A stretch of DNA of 34,588 nt from an uncultured Eubacteriales bacterium (lineage in GTDB: Bacteria > Bacillota > Clostridia > Oscillospirales > Oscillospiraceae). Below, one piece after another: positions 7,466-16,548 of the stretch (its first letter is position 1; each line of letters begins with the position of its first letter). A model generated the notes under the pieces. It did no database searches, was not told the DNA's origin, and was given only the letters and a program-made list of their open reading frames with translations. The translations under genes were made by a program, and so were the position numbers. The stretch spans positions 1-34,588 of the forward strand of contig ONGJ01000033.1 in NCBI GenBank assembly GCA_900317375.1, written 5' to 3'.

Positions 7466-8563
7466 ATGCCGCCCATGGAGGTTGTGGTGGTACCGCATCA
7501 GGCCGGCTGGAGCACGGTAGATCCTGAGAAGGGCGATCCGGTTGATTTCGACCCCGAGACCACCCCGATTACGACGGATATCGAGCTCTGGGCCTATATG
7601 GAAAGCTTTGTGGTAAGCTACAGCGCGAATGCAACTGACCTTACAAAGCCGGTTCCCGCAGATCAGACCAAGACCTATGGCAAAGCTCTTACCCTTTCCA
7701 GCGAAGAACCTGCGCGCGATGGGTACAAGTTCATCGGCTGGGGCTTTGCGGCCGCAGACGTTGAGCCCACCTATCAGCCGGGCGACTCTTATGAAAAGGA
7801 TGAAAATGTCACCCTGTACGCCATTTGGGAGAATCAGGTAGACAGCATCATCAAGACCGGCTATGAAAAGATGCTCGGTCGTGATCCTGATGCCGAAGGC
7901 CTTGCCTACTACGAGAAGGAACTTACAGAAAAGAGACTGACCGGCGCAAAGATGGTCAGCAACTTCATGAACAGCCCCGAATTCGCCGAGATCGCGAAGG
8001 ATCTGAGCAATGAAGAGATCGTCGCCCTCATCTATGAGACCATGCTGGGCCGTGAGCCGAGCCCGGAGGAAGCTGCCTATCATGCAGCCAACCTTGATCA
8101 GGGTTACAGCTACAACGCGATCATCAACTGCTTCTCGCAGTCTCCCGAGTTCCTGGCAATCTGCAACGATGCCGGCATTGAAGCCGGTACCGCCGAACTG
8201 ATGTGGCGCGATAAGAACATGCTTGTTACCGAGTTTGTCAAGCGTAATTACAGGCTGACTCTTGAGCGTGAAGCTGAAGTCGACGGACTGGAGTACTACT
8301 GCGAGACCCTGTTGCAGAAGTATGAGACTCCGCAGCAGGTTGCGACCCACTTTGTGTTCTCTGACGAGTGCGTTGCACGCGGACTGAGCGATGAGGAATT
8401 CATCACGATGCTGTACAACCTGTACATGGATCGCGCACCTGAGGCGGAAGGCCTTGCCTACTACAAGGATCTCCTTGCCAACGGCGTCAGCCGCGAGCAG
8501 ATTGATGCCAACTTCGGCGCATCGCCCGAGTTTGCAGAAATCGTAAAGAGCTACGGTCTCTGA
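7466..8563 (+). CDS. DUF4214-domain protein, 5'-truncated surface protein
   Basis: The open frame gives 365 residues. Residues 1-125 are the end of an InlB/Flg_new-type repeat region (DGYKFIGWGF, ENVTLYAIW). The remainder is DUF4214: LGRDPDAEGLAYY, LGREPSPEEAAYH, a SYNAIIN block, FVKRNYRLTLERE, LYMDRAPEAEGLAYY and a final SPEFAEIVKSYGL. The C-terminal 150 residues align closely with those of the protein at 142-2256. There is no signal peptide and no ribosome-binding site at the ATG. Protein-like sequence continues upstream of the ATG to a TGA about 21 bp before it. The gene therefore seems to be the 3' remnant of a larger secreted protein whose 5' end was lost at the island boundary. It is followed by a strong terminator. 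Confidence 0.8.
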   Translation: MPPMEVVVVPHQAGWSTVDPEKGDPVDFDPETTPITTDIELWAYMESFVVSYSANATDLTKPVPADQTKTYGKALTLSSEEPARDGYKFIGWGFAAADVEPTYQPGDSYEKDENVTLYAIWENQVDSIIKTGYEKMLGRDPDAEGLAYYEKELTEKRLTGAKMVSNFMNSPEFAEIAKDLSNEEIVALIYETMLGREPSPEEAAYHAANLDQGYSYNAIINCFSQSPEFLAICNDAGIEAGTAELMWRDKNMLVTEFVKRNYRLTLEREAEVDGLEYYCETLLQKYETPQQVATHFVFSDECVARGLSDEEFITMLYNLYMDRAPEAEGLAYYKDLLANGVSREQIDANFGASPEFAEIVKSYGL

Positions 8564-8599
8564 TCGTAAGGTCAGAAGCACAGCAAAACAGCAAAACCA

Positions 8600-8641
8600 A
8601 AACAGCCCTGCGGATCTTCGGATCCGCAGGGCTGTTTCCTT
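8600..8641 (+). terminator. Rho-independent terminator with UUCG loop
   Basis: A perfect 17-bp stem (8600-8616 with 8621-8637) closes a TTCG tetraloop and is followed by CCTTT. It ends the DUF4214 transcript and isolates the operon that starts at 8665. Confidence 0.9.
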
Positions 8642-8664
8642 TGAAGGGGAAATCGGCAAAAGAG

Positions 8665-8693
8665 TTGAAAGACATGCGACAATCTGGTAAAAT
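8665..8693 (+). promoter_or_regulatory. Sigma-A-like promoter of the phosphonate/glycopolymer operon
   Basis: A TTGAAA -35 box (8665-8670), a 17-nt spacer and a TAAAAT -10 box (8688-8693) lie about 35 bp before the ATG at 8729. This is the only good promoter seen before the eight-gene operon. Confidence 0.75.
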
Positions 8694-8728
8694 GACAACA
8701 TATCGCGAGGAACAGGAGATTAACACGC

Positions 8729-11700
8729 ATGACGGGACGGTTACGGGACAGAAGAAAACTGCAGGCCTGGACCATGCTGAGCTTTGCGACGGCCTTTCTG
8801 TTCTCTATATTCGCGCCGATGGAGGCATATTACGCAAACCTGGATCAGTACTGGTTCAGCCTGGGACAGCTTTTGGGCGTGTGCCTGCCGGTTTTTCTGA
8901 TTTCCTTCGCGCTGATGGAGGGCCTGGGCCTGCTGCTCAGCGGCAAAAAGGCGGGGGACGCCGTCTTCGCGTTGCTACTGGCGGCCTATGTGTATTTTTA
9001 TATCCAGGGCAATTTCATCCCGCGGGATTACGGCGTACTGAACGGACGTGCAATCGACTGGGACGCGTATCCCGGATATGCGGCGGCGAGCATTGCTGCG
9101 TTGCTGCTGTGCCTTGGGGCGGGTCTTGCGCTTTGCCTGTGCTTTCGGGATAAGCTGCACGCGGCGGGGGCGGGGGTCTGTGTCTTCGTGCTGCTGGTAC
9201 AGCTTGTCACGCTGGGGACGCTGATCCTGCAGCATGGAATGAAGCGGCAGGAAGAAGGGACCATCGTCACGCAGGAGCATGCTTTTGATCTTTCCAGGGA
9301 CAGGAACCTGATCGTCTTTGTGCTGGATACCTATGACGCCGGTTTTTTTGCAGAACTGCTGGAGCAGGACAGGGAACACTTGGAGGACATTTTCGAGAAC
9401 TTCACTTGGTATCCCGATACGCTGAGCGCCTATCCCACCACGCGGGCGGCCATGCCACAGATCTTGACGGGAAAATGGTACGAGAATCGCGAGCCGTACG
9501 AGGACTTTGTAGCGGCGGCCTGGGAGGAAAGCCCCGGTTTTCAGGCTCTGCAGGAACGGGATTACCGGGTTGCGGTCTACACGGACCCCTTTTACCTCAG
9601 CGAGGATTATACGCGATATGAAAACACCGAGCGCGGACGTGTCCGCATCGCGGACCGAGGGGAATTCGCACGGGTGCTGTGGCGTCTGGTGTGCTTCAAC
9701 TATATGCCGCACCAGCTCAAGGCCGCTTTTGCCGTCGATGGAACGGAGTTCCGGGACCTGAAGGCGGCGGAATCCGGCGTACCTGTGTTCCGACAGGACA
9801 CAGTGAAGTTCGCCCGCCGTTTTGCGGAGGAGGGACTCAGCGCCGAAGAGGGTGGAAACTGCTTCCGCCTGTACCATCTGGACGGGGTGCACGACCCTGC
9901 GACTTTCGGCAGCGCGCTGCGCGAGGACGGCGGGGAGTATACCGCGACGGACGAGGCCGCCGGGAACAACGAGCTTCTCGCCGCCTGGTTTCAGGCCATG
10001 AAGGAGGCGGGGATCTATGACAGCGCCGCCATCATCATCATGGCCGACCACGGCCGTCTGGCCTTTGACCAGAACCCACTCTTCCTTGTCAAGAACGCCG
10101 GGGAACGGCATGCCTTCACCGTTTCGCGGGAGGAGATGAGCTATGAATACCTGCCGCGGATCTGGAAAACCCTTGCAGAGGGAACGGCGGTGAACGAGGG
10201 CTTCGTGCGCGCCTGCCGGCCAGAACAGGGTCAACGCAGGTTTCTGTACTACAGCTGGGACGACGCGTGGAAGAGGACCTATATGCCGGGGATGGAGGAG
10301 ATGCTCTGTGACGGGTCGGCCTCCGAGCCCGGCAGCCTGAAACCCACGGGGAGAAGCTATATCGCCGAAGGCGAGGACCGCGCCTACCGCCCGGGCAGCC
10401 GCCTTGCCTTTACGGAGGGCAGGTCGGCCTATCCCTATGTGCTGTACGGCATATCCAACGGAACGCTGATGCAGGACGCTGCGATGGCCTTTGACCTGAA
10501 GGGGAAGAACGGGGACCTGACGGCGGAGATCCTTCTCGCCGACAGCAGCATCCCGGGGCCCCTGACGGTGACCGCAAACGGGGTGCCGGTGGCCGAAAAG
10601 GCCTTTTCTCCCGGGGTGGGGCCGATCCGGGTCTTTATCCCGGAGGACTGCATCGACCCGGACGGCCGTCTTGAGCTGCGCTTTCAGCGGCCGGAGAGCG
10701 AGGCGGACAGCGCCGCGATGACGCCCTCGGGCACGGTGTTTCGCGAGATGAGACTGAGAAAGGCGAAGCGGGGTGAGAGCCTCGAGGACTGCTTCACGGC
10801 CTTTCGCTATGTGCCCGGGACGAACGCGGGCTTTACCCGCGCTGACCCTTCGGGGATGGAATTCATTCTGAGCGGCTTTTCCGTACCGGAGGAGGACGGC
10901 ACCTGGACAGACGGAAAGGAAGCAGCGCTGCGCCTGCGTCTGCCGGAGGAAACGGCCGGGGACCTGACGCTGCGCATCGGGTATGCCAGCTTTCACGGGG
11001 AGCAGCGCGTGCGCGTCCTCGCAAACGGGACGCCGGTGGCAGAGCTGACGGCGGCGGGCGAGGAAGAGCGGGAAATCCGCATCCCGTCAGAATGTGCGGC
11101 AAGCGGGACGCTGGAGCTTCGGCTGGAGCTGCCGGACGCGCATTCGCCGGCCTCCGTGGGCGAGAGCACGGATGAGCGGGCGCTTGCCCTGCTGATCCGC
11201 TCGATGCAGATCGTGCCGGCGGCAGGATCGGCCGCACAGCCGGGAGAAGAAAGCATGGGTGTGGTATCTTCCCTTCTGGGCGGGATCCTGAACCGCTGCT
11301 GTGCCCTGGTCGGAAGCCGGGGATGGGGGATCGTGCTGTTCACGCTGGTCACCAAAATCCTGCTGTTTCCGGTGGCGCTGTGGACCAACCGGAACAGCCT
11401 GAAGATGGTATCGGTGATGCCGGCGGTCAACCGGCTGAAGATCCGGTATTACGGGGACAGGGACACGATCGCCGAGGAGACCCGGACGCTTTATCAGAAG
11501 GTCGGCTACCGGCCGCTGGCGGGAACGGTGCCGCTGTTCCTGCAGCTGTTTCTGCTGATCGGGGTGATCGGCGCAGTGCGCATCACGCTGAGCACTCCGG
11601 AGAGCGCGCTGTCGCGGCTGCCCGCCGAGGCGGGGGGCGCGGCCCTGCTGGCGCCCGCGGCGGCCGGGCTTTCGGCCCTGGCCCTGGGCCTGGCCCAGAA

Positions 11701-13129
11701 CCGCCTCAACTCGCTGCAGCGGGAACAGAGCCGGGCAAGCCAGTGGGCCACCAACGGGCTGTCCATCGCCGTCTCGCTGTTTCTGGGGGCCTTCGTGCCG
11801 CTGGGCGTGGTGCTGTACTGGATCTGCAGCAACCTGATGAGCATCCTGCAGCAGCTGGTGCTGAACGCCCTGCAGCCGCCGGAGAAATACGTGGACTATG
11901 CGGCCCTGGAACAGAGCCGAAGAGAACTGAGCGAGCTGGACGCCCTGAAGGGCCGGGTTAACCGCGAGGACAGAAAGCGGGAGAAAGCGGACTACAGGCG
12001 CTTTTTCTCGGTGGTGAACAAGCACCTGGTCTTCTATTCCGAGGGCGGCGGCTTTTATAAATATTTCCGGGGCTACATCGAATACCTGCTGAAATACACG
12101 AACCTGACCATCCACTACATCACCGGGGACGCGAAAGACCGCATCTTTGAGATGGAAAGGGAAAACCCCAGGATCCGGGCCTACTATATCGGTGAAAACC
12201 GGCTGATCACGCTGATGATGAAGATGGACGCGGACATGGTCGTGATGACCACGCCGGATCTTGAGAACTTTCATATCAAGCGAAGCTATGTGCGCCGGGA
12301 CATCGAATACGTCTATGTCCAGCACGACATGAACAACCACGCGATGCTGATGCGGCGGGGCTGTACGGACCACTTTGACACGATATTCTGCGCCGGACCG
12401 CACCAGAAGGCGGAGGAAGAGGCCTTCGAGGCCGTCTACGGCCTGGCCCCGCGCAAACTCGTGGAGGTGGGATACCCGCTGATCGACGAACTGCGCGCGG
12501 CGTACCGGGCGCAGACGCACCCGGAGGGCGAGGGGAAAAAAATCCTGATCGCACCCTCCTGGCAGAAGGACAACATCATCGACAGCTGCCTGGAGGTGAT
12601 TCTGGACGGCCTGAAGGACCGCGGCTATGAAATCACCGTGCGGCCCCACCCCCAGGAGGTACGCCAGAAGCAGGGGACCATGCAGGCCCTGAAGCAGAAA
12701 TACGAGCCCGCCGGCATCCGGATTCAGACGGACTTTACGTCGGACAGCCCGGTGACGGAGGCGGACCTGCTGATCACCGACTGGTCCGGGATCAGCTGGG
12801 AATACGCCTTTACGACGCTGCGCCCGGTGCTGTTCATCAACACGCCGATGAAGATCATGAACCCCGACTATCGGGAGATCCCGACGGAGTCGGTCAACCT
12901 GAGTCTGCGGGATCAGCTGGGCAAGAGCCTGGAGCTCGGCGAGCTGGACAAAACGGCTGAGACGGCTGCCTTTTTGCTGGAAAACCGCGAGCAGTACCGC
13001 GAGCGGATCGCGGCGCTGGCAGAGCGCTGGATCTACCATCTGGACGGGGCTGCCGAGGTGGGCGGAAACTACCTGGCCCGGAGCATTCAGGATAAAATCA
13101 GACAGAAGAAGGAGAAACAAACGGAATGA
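8729..13129 (+). CDS. Fusion: LtaS/sulfatase-like domain + YidC/Oxa1-like domain + CDP-glycerol glycerophosphotransferase
   Basis: This 1466-residue membrane protein has four recognisable parts. Residues about 13-175 form four to five membrane helices. Residues about 190-500 form an alkaline-phosphatase-superfamily domain: VFVLDTYDAGFF metal site, a Thr-rich AYPTTRAAMP nucleophile region, MADHG ligands. The LtaS/MdoB resemblance implies an external phospho- or phosphoglycerol-transfer role. Residues about 550-830 hold two beta-sandwich modules, each with a VxANGxPVAE repeat. Residues about 850-1045 match YidC/Oxa1: VTKILLFPVALW with Lys at the usual groove Arg, LYQKVGYRPLAGTVPLFLQL, and GVVLYWICSN. 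Residues about 1085-1455 match TagB/TagF: VGYPLIDEL, IAPSWQKD, RPHPQ, DLLITDWSGISWEYAF. Such domains are normally separate proteins. An AGGAG ribosome-binding site lies 10 nt upstream. As first gene of the phosphonate operon it is the likely polymer-assembly or decoration enzyme. Substrate and topology are inferred. Confidence 0.85.
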   Translation: MTGRLRDRRKLQAWTMLSFATAFLFSIFAPMEAYYANLDQYWFSLGQLLGVCLPVFLISFALMEGLGLLLSGKKAGDAVFALLLAAYVYFYIQGNFIPRDYGVLNGRAIDWDAYPGYAAASIAALLLCLGAGLALCLCFRDKLHAAGAGVCVFVLLVQLVTLGTLILQHGMKRQEEGTIVTQEHAFDLSRDRNLIVFVLDTYDAGFFAELLEQDREHLEDIFENFTWYPDTLSAYPTTRAAMPQILTGKWYENREPYEDFVAAAWEESPGFQALQERDYRVAVYTDPFYLSEDYTRYENTERGRVRIADRGEFARVLWRLVCFNYMPHQLKAAFAVDGTEFRDLKAAESGVPVFRQDTVKFARRFAEEGLSAEEGGNCFRLYHLDGVHDPATFGSALREDGGEYTATDEAAGNNELLAAWFQAMKEAGIYDSAAIIIMADHGRLAFDQNPLFLVKNAGERHAFTVSREEMSYEYLPRIWKTLAEGTAVNEGFVRACRPEQGQRRFLYYSWDDAWKRTYMPGMEEMLCDGSASEPGSLKPTGRSYIAEGEDRAYRPGSRLAFTEGRSAYPYVLYGISNGTLMQDAAMAFDLKGKNGDLTAEILLADSSIPGPLTVTANGVPVAEKAFSPGVGPIRVFIPEDCIDPDGRLELRFQRPESEADSAAMTPSGTVFREMRLRKAKRGESLEDCFTAFRYVPGTNAGFTRADPSGMEFILSGFSVPEEDGTWTDGKEAALRLRLPEETAGDLTLRIGYASFHGEQRVRVLANGTPVAELTAAGEEEREIRIPSECAASGTLELRLELPDAHSPASVGESTDERALALLIRSMQIVPAAGSAAQPGEESMGVVSSLLGGILNRCCALVGSRGWGIVLFTLVTKILLFPVALWTNRNSLKMVSVMPAVNRLKIRYYGDRDTIAEETRTLYQKVGYRPLAGTVPLFLQLFLLIGVIGAVRITLSTPESALSRLPAEAGGAALLAPAAAGLSALALGLAQNRLNSLQREQSRASQWATNGLSIAVSLFLGAFVPLGVVLYWICSNLMSILQQLVLNALQPPEKYVDYAALEQSRRELSELDALKGRVNREDRKREKADYRRFFSVVNKHLVFYSEGGGFYKYFRGYIEYLLKYTNLTIHYITGDAKDRIFEMERENPRIRAYYIGENRLITLMMKMDADMVVMTTPDLENFHIKRSYVRRDIEYVYVQHDMNNHAMLMRRGCTDHFDTIFCAGPHQKAEEEAFEAVYGLAPRKLVEVGYPLIDELRAAYRAQTHPEGEGKKILIAPSWQKDNIIDSCLEVILDGLKDRGYEITVRPHPQEVRQKQGTMQALKQKYEPAGIRIQTDFTSDSPVTEADLLITDWSGISWEYAFTTLRPVLFINTPMKIMNPDYREIPTESVNLSLRDQLGKSLELGELDKTAETAAFLLENREQYRERIAALAERWIYHLDGAAEVGGNYLARSIQDKIRQKKEKQTE

Positions 13130-13416
13130 AAAGAAGCCTGCCCATGCTGTCGGCCTGCCTGCTGACCGCCGTCAGCGCCATGCTCTTTTTCGGGGTCAAC
13201 GGCGAGGCCTATATCGACCCCTCGGTCATGACCTATATGATCCAGGCCATCGCCGGCCTGGTGATCGCCGTCGGCGCCATCGCGGGGATCTATTACCGCC
13301 GGGCGAAAAAGAAGATCAGCAAGACCCTGAACATCGACGAGAACCGCGGCAAGGAAGTGGAGAGCGACGAGATCGTCATCCGGGACGAACAGCAGGATGA
13401 AGGCACTCATTCTTAA
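13126..13416 (+). CDS. Small membrane protein (96 aa) of the operon
   Basis: The start ATG overlaps the stop of the preceding fusion gene (ATGA). The protein has a signal-peptide-like hydrophobic N-terminus (residues 5-25, then GVNGEAY), a second hydrophobic helix (residues 34-54, AIAGLVIAVGAIAGIYY), a basic stop-transfer cluster (RRAKKK) and a charged, acidic tail of about 40 residues. It is not recognised as a named family. Translational coupling to the YidC/glycerophosphotransferase fusion suggests a partner or stability subunit. It could be a substrate of the signal peptidase encoded four genes on, but that is only inference from position. Confidence 0.75.
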   Translation: MKRSLPMLSACLLTAVSAMLFFGVNGEAYIDPSVMTYMIQAIAGLVIAVGAIAGIYYRRAKKKISKTLNIDENRGKEVESDEIVIRDEQQDEGTHS

Positions 13417-15406
13417 CTCCGGGCGCGGCTCGCGGATGGGCGCGCTCACGGCAGGACAGCCGAAATGCCTGACGGCTGTCTCGCCGCGCGAGACGATCCT
13501 CTCGCGCCAGCTTCGCATGATCGCCGAGGCGGGGATCGAAGAGGCCGTGATCACGACGGGATACCTGGACGGCGCACTTGAGGAGGCCTGCCGGGGCCTG
13601 GAACCGGAGATGCGCATCCGTTTTGTCAAAAACCCCCTCTACGACCGGACCAACTATATCTACAGCATCTACTGCGCCAGGGAAGCGCTGGACGACGACA
13701 TCCTGATGATGCACGGCGACCTGGTGTTCGAAAACGAGGTACTGGACCGGATGCTGGCCTGCGAGGCGTCCTGCATGGCGGTGTCGTCCACGCTGCCCCT
13801 GCCGGAGAAGGACTTCAAGGCCAGGGTGCTGAACGGCCGGGTCACGGCCGTCGGCACGGGCATTTTTGACGACGCCGTGGCGGCGCAGCCGCTTTATAAG
13901 CTGCACCGGGACGACTGGCGCCGGTGGCTGGACCGGATCACGGCGTTCTGCGAGGCGGGCAGGACCGGGGTTTACGCCGAGGAGGCCCTGAACACGCTGG
14001 ACGGGGCGGCCGACATCGAGGCGCTGGACATGCAGAACCTGCTCTGCGCCGAGATCGACAACGCCGAGGACCTGGCGGCCGTGAGCGCGAGACTGAAGGC
14101 GGTCGAGGCGCGCACGGTCTATCTCTGCTTTTCAACGGACATCATCCACGGCGGGCACATCGCGATCATCAAAAAAGCCCAGCGGCTCGGAAGGCTGATC
14201 ATCGGGGTGCTGTCGGACGAGGCGGTGGCGTCCTATAAGCGGATGCCCCTGGTACCCGCGGCGGAGCGCCGGGTCATGTTCGAGAACATCGCGGGCGTCT
14301 GGAAGGTCGTGGAACAGAACAGCCTGAGCTACCGCGAGAACCTCGAGAAATACCGGCCCGACGTGGTCGTGCACGGGGACGACTGGTGCAGCGGCTTTCA
14401 GAAGCCCATCCGGGACGAGGTCTGCGCGATCCTCGCCTCCTACGGGGGAAGGCTGGCGGAGTTCCCGTACAGCCGGGACGACCGGTACCGCGAGATCGAG
14501 GCAAGAACGCGCGCCGACCTCGCCATGCCGGACGTCCGCCTCGGACGCCTGAAACGAATGCTGGAAGCGAAGGGCCTGGTCACGGCGATGGAGGCCCACG
14601 ACGGCCTGACGGGCCTGATCGTCGAGAACACCGTCGTGCATGAAAACGGCGGTGCGCGTCAGTTCGATGCCATGTGGATCAGCTCCCTCTGCGACTCGAC
14701 GGCGAAGGGAAAGCCGGATATCGAGCTGGTGGACATGACCTCGCGCTTTCGCACGGTGGAGGACATCAGCGAGGTCACTACCAAGCCCATCCTCTTCGAC
14801 GGGGATACCGGCGGAAGGGCCGAGCATTTTGTCTATACGGTGCGCTCGCTGGAACGCCTGGGCGTGTCGATGGTCATCATCGAGGACAAGACCGGCCTGA
14901 AGAAGAACAGTCTCTTCGGCACCGAGGTGCTGCAGACACAGGAGAACACGGAGAACTTCTGCGCCAAGATCCGGGCAGGCAAGAAGGCGCAGAGAACGAA
15001 GGCGTTCATGATCTGCGCGCGGATCGAGTCGCTGATCCTGGAGCAGGGGATGGAGGACGCGCTGGAACGCGCGTACGCCTATGTCACCGCGGGCGCCGAC
15101 GCCGTCATGATCCACAGCCGGAAGAAGGACCCGGCGGAGATTTTCGAGTTTCTCGAGCGCTTTCGCAAAAAGGACCCCGCGACGCCCGTCGTGCTGGTAC
15201 CCACCAGCTTCAACAGCGTGCGGGAAGAGGAATGGAAGCGGCGGGGGGCAAGCATCATCATCTATGCCAACCAGCTTATGCGGGCCGAGGTACCCGCCAT
15301 GCAGAAGGCCGCGGAGACGATCCTGCGCTGCCACAGGGCGGAGGAGTGCGACGGGATGCTGATGCCGTTTCAGGATATCATCCGGCTGATCCCGGCGGAG
15401 ATATGA
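13397..15406 (+). CDS. Phosphoenolpyruvate mutase fused to two nucleotidyltransferase domains
   Basis: This 669-residue protein has three domains. Residues 1-225 resemble LicC-type sugar/choline nucleotidyltransferases: ALILNSGRGSRMG, a NYIYSIYCAREAL block, MMHGDLVFE. Residues about 235-365 are a TagD-like cytidylyltransferase (STDIIHGGH with the HxGH motif, VVHGDDW). Residues about 380-669 are PEP mutase, with the diagnostic EDK-x5-NS motif (EDKTGLKKNS), FDGDTGG and ICARIES. PEP mutase turns phosphoenolpyruvate into phosphonopyruvate, the C-P bond-forming step. The cytidylyltransferase domain(s) probably make a CMP-phosphonate donor. PEP mutase with one nucleotidyltransferase is known in surface-phosphonate clusters; two in one chain is less usual. 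It overlaps the previous gene by 20 bp and the next by a few bases. Substrate of each nucleotidyltransferase is inferred. Confidence 0.9.
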   Translation: MKALILNSGRGSRMGALTAGQPKCLTAVSPRETILSRQLRMIAEAGIEEAVITTGYLDGALEEACRGLEPEMRIRFVKNPLYDRTNYIYSIYCAREALDDDILMMHGDLVFENEVLDRMLACEASCMAVSSTLPLPEKDFKARVLNGRVTAVGTGIFDDAVAAQPLYKLHRDDWRRWLDRITAFCEAGRTGVYAEEALNTLDGAADIEALDMQNLLCAEIDNAEDLAAVSARLKAVEARTVYLCFSTDIIHGGHIAIIKKAQRLGRLIIGVLSDEAVASYKRMPLVPAAERRVMFENIAGVWKVVEQNSLSYRENLEKYRPDVVVHGDDWCSGFQKPIRDEVCAILASYGGRLAEFPYSRDDRYREIEARTRADLAMPDVRLGRLKRMLEAKGLVTAMEAHDGLTGLIVENTVVHENGGARQFDAMWISSLCDSTAKGKPDIELVDMTSRFRTVEDISEVTTKPILFDGDTGGRAEHFVYTVRSLERLGVSMVIIEDKTGLKKNSLFGTEVLQTQENTENFCAKIRAGKKAQRTKAFMICARIESLILEQGMEDALERAYAYVTAGADAVMIHSRKKDPAEIFEFLERFRKKDPATPVVLVPTSFNSVREEEWKRRGASIIIYANQLMRAEVPAMQKAAETILRCHRAEECDGMLMPFQDIIRLIPAEI

Positions 15407-15408
15407 CG

Positions 15409-16548
15409 ATGGAACAGACGATCATCGGTGCGGAAAACGACTACAGCCAGCTGGACGGATGGCTAAGAGACAGCGGGGCTGAGACGGTCCTGCTGGTCTG
15501 CGGGAAATCCATCGGGCGGCAAGCGATCGGCCGCTATTTCGAGGCGCTTCCCGGACGCCTTGGCATCCGGGTTGTCCGCTTTTCGGCGTTTGCACCGAAC
15601 CCGGTCTATGAATCCGTGCGCGAGGGCGTGGCGCTGTTTCGCAGGGAAGGCTGCCAGGGCCTGATCGCGGTGGGCGGCGGCTCGGCCATCGACGTGGCCA
15701 AGTGCATCCGGCTCTGGGCCTGTCTGCCCGGGGACGGCGCGGACGGGGCCTGGCTGCGGCAGGAGGGGGGAGGCCGGGACGTCCCCTTTCTGGCCATGCC
15801 GACCACGGCTGGGACCGGCTCGGAGGCGACGCGGTTCGCAGTGATCTACGAGCAGGGCGAAAAGCAGAGCGTGACAGACGAAAGCCTGATCCCGGATGCG
15901 GTTCTGCTGGATCCGGGGGCGCTGAAAACCCTGCCGGAATACCAGAGGAAGGCCTGCATGATGGACGCCCTCTGTCACGCGATCGAATCCTTCTGGTCGG
16001 TTAACAGCACGGAGGAGAGCCGGGAATACAGCAGACGGGCGACGGAAGCGGTCCTGCGGCATATGGACGGATACCTCGCGAATACCGATGAGGGAAACGC
16101 AGGGATGCTGATGGCCGCGCATACGGCGGGCCGGGCCATCAACCTCGCCCAGACGACGGCGGGGCATGCCATGTGTTACAAGATCACGTCGCTGTTCGGC
16201 TGTGCCCACGGGCACGCGGCCGCCCTCTGCGACCGGGTTCTGTACCCCTGGATGACGGAGCATACGGCGCTCTGCCGCGACCCGCGGGGCAGAGCGTGGC
16301 TCGAGGGGAGGCTGGACGACATCGGGCGGGCCATGGGCCAGAAAAACGCGGCGCAGGGCGCCGAAAAGCTGGGACGGATTTTCGACGGGCTGGGGCTTTC
16401 CGTGCCGGGGGCAACGGAGGCGCAGTTTGCCATCCTCAGGACCTCGGTCAATCCGGTCCGGATGAAAAACCACCCCGTCACGTTGGACGCGGCGGCAATC
16501 GACGCGCTCTACCGCAGGATTCTGTCGGAGGAAAACAGTGAAGGTTGA
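15409..16548 (+). CDS. Iron-type alcohol dehydrogenase, probable phosphonoacetaldehyde reductase
   Basis: A group III (iron-dependent) alcohol dehydrogenase of about 380 residues. The NAD(P)-binding GGGSAIDVAK and TTAGTGSEAT motifs are clear. The metal ligand region is also present (DALCHAIESFWS, TTAGHAMCYK, GCAHGHAAAL). Its place between PEP mutase and phosphonopyruvate decarboxylase points to reduction of phosphonoacetaldehyde to 2-hydroxyethylphosphonate, as known for related dehydrogenases in phosphonate clusters. No aminotransferase is nearby, so 2-aminoethylphosphonate is a less likely product. The second ATG (15409) was chosen because GGCGGAG lies 8 nt upstream. The ATG at 15403 would overlap the previous stop and has almost no spacing. 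The frame stays open far upstream, but that part is a shadow of the PEP mutase gene. Confidence 0.85.
   Translation: MEQTIIGAENDYSQLDGWLRDSGAETVLLVCGKSIGRQAIGRYFEALPGRLGIRVVRFSAFAPNPVYESVREGVALFRREGCQGLIAVGGGSAIDVAKCIRLWACLPGDGADGAWLRQEGGGRDVPFLAMPTTAGTGSEATRFAVIYEQGEKQSVTDESLIPDAVLLDPGALKTLPEYQRKACMMDALCHAIESFWSVNSTEESREYSRRATEAVLRHMDGYLANTDEGNAGMLMAAHTAGRAINLAQTTAGHAMCYKITSLFGCAHGHAAALCDRVLYPWMTEHTALCRDPRGRAWLEGRLDDIGRAMGQKNAAQGAEKLGRIFDGLGLSVPGATEAQFAILRTSVNPVRMKNHPVTLDAAAIDALYRRILSEENSEG

Noticed and set aside
8975-10996. Long antisense open frame of 673 codons under the fusion gene
   Set aside because: GC-rich codon use of the real gene keeps the opposite frame open. It has no ribosome-binding site or family motif. 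The same holds for the other long antisense frames (11087-13120, 14132-15334, 16625-17785, 17978-19864, 28806-30218, 31903-33597).
14674-15408. N-terminal extension of the alcohol dehydrogenase frame
   Set aside because: It is Gly/Arg-rich, matches nothing and lies fully inside the PEP mutase gene. The start at 15409 has a good ribosome-binding site and fits the family.
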